Assembly: GCA_045863055.1 (NCBI GenBank)
Contig: BTUW01000002.1
Span: 186,001 to 250,000 of the forward strand
Direction of reading: 5' to 3'
Source: UTCHB3 sp008363265
GTDB lineage: Bacteria > Bacteroidota > Ignavibacteria > Ignavibacteriales > Ignavibacteriaceae
DNA length: 64,000 nt
The notes beneath the pieces were generated by a model. That model was not told the DNA's origin. It made no database searches and saw only the letters and a list, made by a program, of their open reading frames with translations. Both the position numbers and the translations under genes were made by a program. Within the stretch, counting starts at the first letter, position 1. Each line of letters starts with the position of its first letter. This document shows, piece by piece, positions 57,753 through 64,000 of the stretch.

Positions 57753-60134
57753 TTATTTCAGCAGGGTAAGTTTCTTTGCTGAAACGAAATTTCCTGAAAC
57801 AAGCTTGTAGAGATAAACGCCTGATGAGAGGGCGGAGGCATCGAATGTAACCTGGTGACGGCTGGCTTCAAGTTCGCCGTTGACAAGTGATGCAACTTTG
57901 GCCCCTGTCATATCAAACACCTCGAGTGAAACATTTCCTTTGAACGGAATGGTAAAACTGATCGAGGTGGAGGGGTTGAAAGGATTCGGATAATTCTGTT
58001 CGAGAGAATATGTCACGGCTCCGAGGTCAACTTCAACTTCATCCGAGAATGCGAATGTACCGTCGTGATCTACCTGTTTCAATCTGTAAACGGCTTTCGA
58101 TCCGGTTAGATTCCGGTCATTGAAAGTATAACTGACAGGTGAGGTTGTTGTCCCTTTTCCACCCACAAAAGCGATCGACTCCCATGTATTCGAGGTCTTT
58201 CTTTCGATGTTGAAACCTTTATTGTTGGTTTCGGTTGCTGTGCTCCAGTTGAGAGTAACCACACCGTTTGATGCTTCAGCGGTGAACGAGACGAGTTCAA
58301 CAGGAACGATCTCTCTTGAAACTTTGAAGACAAGACCATTCGACGCAGCCACGATCATTTCTGTATTGCTGATCTTCTGGGCTGCAAGGAAATCGATGTT
58401 ACCGAAGGTGGTATCAACATAAGTTGTGTTGAAGAGTCTGCGCATCACAACACCCTGACGGCCGAATGCCCACACGTCGTTCTCACCGAAAATCACGATA
58501 TCGTGCATCACCTTGCCCTGCAGGGCTAAAGTGTCAGAGAGAAGTGTCACAGTCTGGAAACCGTCGGTTGTCTTGTAGAAGGCACCGTTCTCACCACAGA
58601 TGTATCCTGTGTTCGCGTCTATCATCGCCACACCTGTAACCTGTCCGGCAGGTACAGCCATCGTGCCGTGGCTGAAGTTCACGCCATCAGTGGTTTTGAA
58701 GAGTCTGTCACCCGATCCGACAGCATAACCCGTGGTCGGGTTTACCATCTTGATATCGTAAAAAGTAGTGAGCGGAACTGTGGTATTGGCGGTCCAGTTA
58801 ACACCCTGGTTGGTGGTGTACATTATACCGCCTTCATTGTTGACCATGTAGCCGGTGTTGTTGTCGAAAAAGTTAAGCTTGTAATTTCTTGTGGTAGAAG
58901 AACCGTTGGTTCTGTTGATCCAGCTGTTCCCGTTATCGGTTGAAACAAAGAACGCGCCAAGTCTGCCGCATGTGTAGATCAGGTTTCCGGAAGTGTAGGC
59001 ATCATACAGGAAATCTCCGACCATGAAGGCTGACTTCTTCCAGGTAAGCCCGCCATCGGTTGTCTGGTGAAGTTCACCGCGATCACCGACTACAGTATAC
59101 TTTTGGGTGTTTTCGGCGTATACACCGTAGAAATCACGTGAAGTGGAGCCGATAGTGTTCCAGGTTGCACCCGCGTCGGTTGAAATTCCAAGGTTTGCCT
59201 TGTACCCGCCGGAAAGTATCCGGTTTCCGTCTTTCAGAGAAGCTCTGATAACCTCCGTTGAAAATACAGGGGCAAAGGTCCAGTTGGTTCCCCCATTCGT
59301 TGTGCGGAGTACGATCCCGTTCGAACCAAGGAGAACCCCGTTATTCGCGTCGTAAAACTCAGCTGAATAGAGAGCACTGGTTGTCGGCGTTGTAACTGCC
59401 ACAAAAGTTGCTCCTCCGTCAGTACTTTTGTATGCCCGGCCCGCGGTCCCGACAACATAGAATGTATTGGCATCCGCCTGGCGTATCCTGTAAAGAGTGG
59501 TTGACGCTCCCGGCATGGTCCCGGCTGTCCATGTGGCTCCACCATCTGTTGTGAACATGTACTGGCTACCGCTTCCCACAACAATTCCTTCAGCCTGATT
59601 AAGCCAAAGGATATCGTACAGCGTACGGGTGGGTATTGGATTGGTTACATATGCCCAAGTGGTACCGCCGTCAGTGGTTTTCAGCAGGTTTCCGCCGGTA
59701 TCAGCCGAACCTCCGACAAATCCGGTGGTTGCGTTAAAGAAATGAAAAAAGTTGATCCCGCCCGCATAAGAGGGCGAAGTAACAGACACCCAGTTTGTTC
59801 CTCCGTCAGTGGTTTTGTAGATCACTCCATTTGAACCTCCAACAAAACCAATCTGCTCAGTGATGAAGAAAATAGCATTGAGATTATCCGATGCAGGAAA
59901 TGCCGACGAGAGCATCTGCCAGGTGAGACCGCCGTCAGTGGATTTATTCACGTTGCTTCGAACGCCAAGATCGTAATTGGCAGCAAAAATTGTATTTCCG
60001 GCTTTGCTGAAAGCCCTGAAATCACTAAGCACTGCAGGTTTTTTAATTACCTGAAACGACGTGGATAATGGCTGTGATATTATCACCGTACTTAGCAATA
60101 CAAGTATTACGGCGGCTCTGAATAAGGATTTCAT
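57753..60134 (-). CDS. Secreted Ycf48/BNR-repeat protein with T9SS type A sorting domain
   Basis: 793 residues from ATG 60134, taken over 60161 because the leader (KSLFRAAVILVLLSTVIISQ) starts there and GGAACAG lies close before it. About 12 motifs of the KTTDGGTNW type give a Ycf48-like propeller over residues 45-610; the linker-like domain (VPVELVSFTAEASNGVVTLN) starts near 620, NYPNPFNPSTSISF near 715, and the sorting domain ends KLTLLK. Same plan as the proteins at 1101 and 18179. It follows sppA by 65 nt in the same direction. Confidence 0.87.
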   Translation of the reverse strand: MKSLFRAAVILVLLSTVIISQPLSTSFQVIKKPAVLSDFRAFSKAGNTIFAANYDLGVRSNVNKSTDGGLTWQMLSSAFPASDNLNAIFFITEQIGFVGGSNGVIYKTTDGGTNWVSVTSPSYAGGINFFHFFNATTGFVGGSADTGGNLLKTTDGGTTWAYVTNPIPTRTLYDILWLNQAEGIVVGSGSQYMFTTDGGATWTAGTMPGASTTLYRIRQADANTFYVVGTAGRAYKSTDGGATFVAVTTPTTSALYSAEFYDANNGVLLGSNGIVLRTTNGGTNWTFAPVFSTEVIRASLKDGNRILSGGYKANLGISTDAGATWNTIGSTSRDFYGVYAENTQKYTVVGDRGELHQTTDGGLTWKKSAFMVGDFLYDAYTSGNLIYTCGRLGAFFVSTDNGNSWINRTNGSSTTRNYKLNFFDNNTGYMVNNEGGIMYTTNQGVNWTANTTVPLTTFYDIKMVNPTTGYAVGSGDRLFKTTDGVNFSHGTMAVPAGQVTGVAMIDANTGYICGENGAFYKTTDGFQTVTLLSDTLALQGKVMHDIVIFGENDVWAFGRQGVVMRRLFNTTYVDTTFGNIDFLAAQKISNTEMIVAASNGLVFKVSREIVPVELVSFTAEASNGVVTLNWSTATETNNKGFNIERKTSNTWESIAFVGGKGTTTSPVSYTFNDRNLTGSKAVYRLKQVDHDGTFAFSDEVEVDLGAVTYSLEQNYPNPFNPSTSISFTIPFKGNVSLEVFDMTGAKVASLVNGELEASRHQVTFDASALSSGVYLYKLVSGNFVSAKKLTLLK

Positions 60135-60199
60135 TTCTGTTCCGGTTTTGGTTATAAACATGTCTGAAATCTAGTTAAAATTATTCAATTTCTCTATGC

Positions 60200-62020
60200 T
60201 TAAAACAAAACAGGATTGAACGGCATCAGCGTCATCACTCCGTTGAACCGGCTGATCTTCTCGACTTCCCGAATGAACGGGTCAAGTGTTTTCATCCGCT
60301 GCCCGCCCCAAATGAGGGTGGTGATCCTTGCTTCAAGATTCCGCATCACCTTGTCGAAGAAACTCTCTGATGTGCTGCTGTAAGTGATCGAGTAATCTTT
60401 CACCTTCGCTTTTTTCGCTGCAATTTTTATCGCATCGTATAACCCGCCGAGGGTGTCGACCAAACCTGCTTTCAGGGCATCAGGCGCGAACCAGATCCGT
60501 CCCTGAGCGATCTCGTGAACTTCGTCCTTTTTCATTTTGCGGTCACCGGCAACCAGACCGAGAAATGTATCGTAAGTGGTATCAACGCTCATCTGCATCA
60601 CTGAAAGTTCGAACTGGCTCATCGGCCTCACGCCTGTAAAGAAGTCGGCATACTGATTCGTTTTAACAGTGTCGAAATTAACACCGATCTTGTCCCGCAT
60701 CAGTTTTTGCGTGTTCAAAACCAAACCGAAAACACCGATCGAGCCGGTCAGTGTGTTAGGAGAGGCAACAATAACATCCGCCGGTGAAGAGATGTAATAA
60801 CCACCTGAGGCTGCATAGTTGCCTTGTGAGACGATCAGGGGCTTTTTCGCCTTCAGAAGTTTGAGTTGGTGATACATGATGTCACTCGCGAGAGCACTTC
60901 CACCCGGGGAGTCGATCCTCAGAACCACCGCCTTTACAGATTCATCTTCAGTGGCGTCTTTAACCGCTTTCACGAAAGTCTCACTGCCTATGCTTTCCTC
61001 GGTGCTCTTGCCGGTGATAATATCACCTTGAGCGTAAATTATCCTAATCTCGTCGCCGGAGACGTACTCAAAGTTACCGGCACCTGTCTTTAAATACTTC
61101 TCGAAAGTCATGTAACCGGGTTTACCCTCTTTCTTAATCTCTTTCATCAAGAGTGAATCGAACTGATGATGGAAAACAAGACCATCAACCAATCCGTGTT
61201 TCAACGCGAGAGAAGGATCGTAGGCAGAGAGTGAATCAGCTATCGAATTCAAACGGGCTTCATCAAGTTTCGTTTTTTCAGAAACCTTTGAGAGGACGGA
61301 ATTCCACAGTCCCGAAATGTATGCATGGAGCTGCTCACGGTTTTCATCACTGAGATTTTTCATAATGAAGGGCTCCACCGCGCTTTTGTATTTGCCAGCC
61401 CTTATCACCTGAGGTTCGATGCCTATCGACTTGAGCATGTCGCTGAACATTGGTGTTTCAGCGGCAAGTCCTTTAAACATTATATTTCCACGCGGATTAA
61501 GCCATACCTTATCGGCGACCGAAGCCATGAAGATACCCCTCAGACTGTAGAAATCGGAGTACGCAATAATTTTTTTACCCCTTTTTTTGAACTCAGCCAA
61601 GGCATTACGGATCTCTTCGAGGTTGGCGAGGCTACCCTGCGGATCGCTGATATCAAGCACTATTGCGGAAATGTTGTTATCTTCAGCGGCTGAATTTATC
61701 GCGTTCACATATTCCTGAAGGCTCTTTTTCCCACCTCCTTCATCCTCGAAAAACACCTTAAACGGATTCTCCTGATCCCTCGGAGAGTCGATGATCTCCT
61801 GTTTCATGGAAATCTTCAGTATCGTTCCCTGCCCAACCGCCACAGTTTCGGTGCTTGCGAGCGTTCCGACTATAAGAATTAAAAAGCCACCGATCAGGAG
61901 CATGATCGCAACATTCGCGATCACGAATCCAACCATCGAGGCGAACATCATCAAAAAGAAATCTTTAACACTGCTCCTCTGAGGTGTGTAATTTGGGGGG
62001 TATTGACCTTGCTGAATCAT
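60200..62020 (-). CDS. sppA: Signal peptide peptidase SppA, long form
   Basis: 606 residues, the 67-kDa type with two tandem ClpP-like halves. One N-terminal membrane segment (about 23-55: MMFASMVGFVIANVAIMLLI). The general-base Lys near 208-211 lies in the first half (VIRAGKYKSAVEPF) and the nucleophile Ser near 405 in the second (SQGNYAASGGYYISSPADVI), with VVLRIDSPGGSALASDIM forming the oxyanion part, exactly as in E. coli SppA. It degrades cleaved signal peptides in the membrane, a plausible need in a cell exporting so many proteins. Divergent from the propeller regulator at 62105. Confidence 0.94.
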   Translation of the reverse strand: MIQQGQYPPNYTPQRSSVKDFFLMMFASMVGFVIANVAIMLLIGGFLILIVGTLASTETVAVGQGTILKISMKQEIIDSPRDQENPFKVFFEDEGGGKKSLQEYVNAINSAAEDNNISAIVLDISDPQGSLANLEEIRNALAEFKKRGKKIIAYSDFYSLRGIFMASVADKVWLNPRGNIMFKGLAAETPMFSDMLKSIGIEPQVIRAGKYKSAVEPFIMKNLSDENREQLHAYISGLWNSVLSKVSEKTKLDEARLNSIADSLSAYDPSLALKHGLVDGLVFHHQFDSLLMKEIKKEGKPGYMTFEKYLKTGAGNFEYVSGDEIRIIYAQGDIITGKSTEESIGSETFVKAVKDATEDESVKAVVLRIDSPGGSALASDIMYHQLKLLKAKKPLIVSQGNYAASGGYYISSPADVIVASPNTLTGSIGVFGLVLNTQKLMRDKIGVNFDTVKTNQYADFFTGVRPMSQFELSVMQMSVDTTYDTFLGLVAGDRKMKKDEVHEIAQGRIWFAPDALKAGLVDTLGGLYDAIKIAAKKAKVKDYSITYSSTSESFFDKVMRNLEARITTLIWGGQRMKTLDPFIREVEKISRFNGVMTLMPFNPVLF

Positions 62021-62104
62021 TCGGTTAAGGCTTTCGTTTTATTATTCGAAAATAAATCGCTAATATATCAAATTAAATAATTTTTTTTTACTTACGCTGA
62101 TGTA

Positions 62105-64000
62105 ATGGCTTACAATTATCGTAGCCACTTATGGTTATTCCTTCTACTGATCACAGTATCGGTTACCGCGCAAAATTCCGGACTCACCGGACTTCCGAAG
62201 ATATATAACTATCCCCCCACTCTCTACGGATATCATCCCCAGAACTGGTCTGCGGTTCAGGATGGACGCGGGATGATGTACTTCGCAAATACTGACGGTA
62301 TCCTTGAGTATGACGGTATAAACTGGCGTATGATCAGGATGCCGCAAGGTGAGGTTTGCCGGACACTCTTCCGGGCTTCCGACGGCACCATCTATGCCGG
62401 CGGTTATAATGAGATCGGCAGACTCGTCTCGGATCACCAGGGTAAAACAGAATACCAATCGCTAAGATCTTCAATTTCAGGTCTTCCTGCTGAGTTTTAT
62501 GATGTGTGGTCGATTGCCGAATTGAATGGCAGCATTTATTTTGCTACATACAATAACATATTCATTCTCCGGGAAAACAGGATCACAAATGCCGGGTCAC
62601 AGGTTACCATAAACGGGATGATGAATATCGACGGAAGGATCATCGTCGTCAGGACCGGAAGGTTGCCTGAAGTACTGACCGGTACTGAGTTCAGGCCGCT
62701 GGTCAATGACGGCCTGCAACCGGCCGGGAAAAGTTACACTGTGGTAAAAGGAAGCGCGAACCCGTTGATCGCCATAGGGAAAAAAGGAGATTTCCACAAA
62801 ATTGAGGGTGGCAGGATCACACAACTCTCAAGTGGACTTGATATTTTTGATGAAATCAACAATTTTTATGACGCGCTCAGGCTCTCTGACGGTACAATAG
62901 CCATTGCCACGATCAGAAAAGGAATGGTGATCTGCTCAGAGGATGGCACTCTTCTTCGGGTTCTGGATGAATCTAAAGGTTACGGAAATAACACGGTATA
63001 TTCATTGTATGAGGACAACCGGAAGAACTTGTGGGCCACACTGGAAAACGGTCTCTCAAGGATCAATATATCCGATCCGATTTCCATCTTCGATAAAAGG
63101 GTTTCATTACCGGGATCGATCGGTGATGTTGCATTTTCCGGTGACAGGTTCTTTGTTGTCACAAATTTTGGAGTTTACAGCAGCCAACTCACGAATAATG
63201 CGGAAAAATCGGTTTTTTCACGCTATCCCGGTGAGATCGGTGACGGCTGGAGAATAAAAAAAACCGGAAACGACCTCTACGCTGCTGCTGCGAACGGTTT
63301 GTTCATCCTCCGCAACAATTCAGCGATCCGTCTTGACGATGCTTATTCGATCGACTTTCTCATTCCCGGGGAGGCACCGGATGTGGTCCTCCTTTCAACC
63401 ATCAGTGGTCTTAAGGTATTAAAGACGGACGGAAGCAGATCGAAGGTACTCACTTCGTTCATGGTAAAAGGTGTTGAAAGCGAACTTCGAAGTGTGGTTC
63501 AAAGGAAAAAAGGGGAGTTCTGGATTAACACTTCCACCGGAAATCTTATAAGGTTGAAGTTCACAAAAGGTTTTGACAGCCAACCTGAAGTGGTAACCTA
63601 TACTGAAAAAGATCAGAAGATCGGCCACCAGCCGCAGATCATCGTGCTGAACGGTGAAGTGCTGGCTGCAACAGGTAAAGGGCTCCATTTCTTTGACGAT
63701 AAGGCGAACCGGTTCGTGACACTCGCGTCGAAAGGCTTCATTGAAAGTACTGATCCCCTTTCACATCCCCTGATCACAGGATTCCGGCTGGGCATGCTGA
63801 TCGTCTATTATGAAGGCAATCTCTACACTGTAAGTGTGGATATACCGGCGGGATCGTGCAGTTTCAACAGGTTCGGGCGGGTGAGATCCTCTTCAGTTTA
63901 TAGATTGGTATACGACGATATTAATGCGCCGGGACAACTCTGGATGGCAACCAGCAGCGGACTGTTCAGATATGCACTCACCGGTGGACACAGTGATCAA
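62105..64000 (+). CDS. Hybrid two-component regulator, N-terminal propeller part; cut by window end
   Basis: Open for 632 codons from ATG 62105 to the window edge without a stop. Leader SHLWLFLLLITVSVTAQ, then propeller strands typical of two-component regulator propellers: WSAVQDGRGMMYFANTDGIL, EYDGINWRMIRMPQG, ASDGTIYAGGYNEIGRL, YSLYEDNRKNLWATLENGLS, and LWMATSSGLFRYA. The opening is similar in plan to the full regulator at 3681-7760 (NFAIIEDKRGMIIAANASGV there). The kinase, receiver and HTH domains would lie past position 64000; without them a plain sensor kinase or LuxR-type propeller regulator is also possible. Confidence 0.8.
   Translation, partial: MAYNYRSHLWLFLLLITVSVTAQNSGLTGLPKIYNYPPTLYGYHPQNWSAVQDGRGMMYFANTDGILEYDGINWRMIRMPQGEVCRTLFRASDGTIYAGGYNEIGRLVSDHQGKTEYQSLRSSISGLPAEFYDVWSIAELNGSIYFATYNNIFILRENRITNAGSQVTINGMMNIDGRIIVVRTGRLPEVLTGTEFRPLVNDGLQPAGKSYTVVKGSANPLIAIGKKGDFHKIEGGRITQLSSGLDIFDEINNFYDALRLSDGTIAIATIRKGMVICSEDGTLLRVLDESKGYGNNTVYSLYEDNRKNLWATLENGLSRINISDPISIFDKRVSLPGSIGDVAFSGDRFFVVTNFGVYSSQLTNNAEKSVFSRYPGEIGDGWRIKKTGNDLYAAAANGLFILRNNSAIRLDDAYSIDFLIPGEAPDVVLLSTISGLKVLKTDGSRSKVLTSFMVKGVESELRSVVQRKKGEFWINTSTGNLIRLKFTKGFDSQPEVVTYTEKDQKIGHQPQIIVLNGEVLAATGKGLHFFDDKANRFVTLASKGFIESTDPLSHPLITGFRLGMLIVYYEGNLYTVSVDIPAGSCSFNRFGRVRSSSVYRLVYDDINAPGQLWMATSSGLFRYALTGGHSDQ

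Overview
The window reads as a chromosomal segment of a Gram-negative bacterium of the Bacteroidota/Chlorobiota/Ignavibacteria side of the tree, most likely an Ignavibacteria-type lineage. Reasons: seven large exported proteins end in a type IX secretion (T9SS) sorting domain, six of them with the NYPNPFNP motif; there are SusC/OMP_b-brl_3-type outer-membrane proteins with an ECF sigma/anti-sigma pair, two hybrid two-component propeller regulators, a bacillithiol gene (bshC), heptose epimerase (hldD) for LPS, and a Bacteroidota-type promoter (TTTG-N20-TAAATTTG) before metH. No transposase, integrase, CRISPR array, tRNA or rRNA was seen.

Layout. 1-8 kb: a partial S9 peptidase, a Ycf48/BNR-repeat T9SS cargo protein and a 1359-residue propeller/kinase/regulator fusion, all on the minus strand. 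8-17 kb: an extremely acidic small protein, hldD, metH, then an overlapping pair of phosphorelay genes (HPt-bearing hybrid kinase and a REC-PP2C phosphatase). 17-28 kb: a small exported unknown and a run of T9SS cargo: one on the plus strand, then a minus-strand cluster of two small beta-barrel paralogues followed by two tandem BNR paralogues. 27-31.5 kb: sigma, anti-sigma, TonB-C protein and large outer-membrane receptor. 31.5-45.7 kb: another cargo protein, a 7TM histidine kinase, fluoride channel with DUF190, GH3 beta-glucosidase, a three-gene kinase/response-regulator set, DUF2461, an internally duplicated membrane protein, a serine hydrolase and bshC. 46-54 kb: a 1255-residue multidomain cargo protein, a monohaem cytochrome c lipoprotein, and a 982-residue amidase whose catalytic domain is split by a golvesin-like insert. 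54-64 kb: TPR protein, a conserved unknown lipoprotein, NlpC/P60, pyruvoyl arginine decarboxylase, smpB, another Ycf48-type cargo protein, sppA and the start of a second propeller regulator cut by the window end.

How it fits together: much of the window is outer-envelope biology (T9SS cargo, barrels, LPS heptose, wall hydrolases, SppA) combined with a heavy signalling load (at least seven kinase or phosphorelay proteins). The most unusual non-coding feature is a scattered set of intergenic elements. At five sites a short GC-rich palindrome (CCGCCGCGGCGG or GCGCCGCGGCGC type, one degenerate) sits just after stop codons or between genes, usually flanked by short tandem repeats whose unit differs from copy to copy; two further low-complexity tracts may be related.
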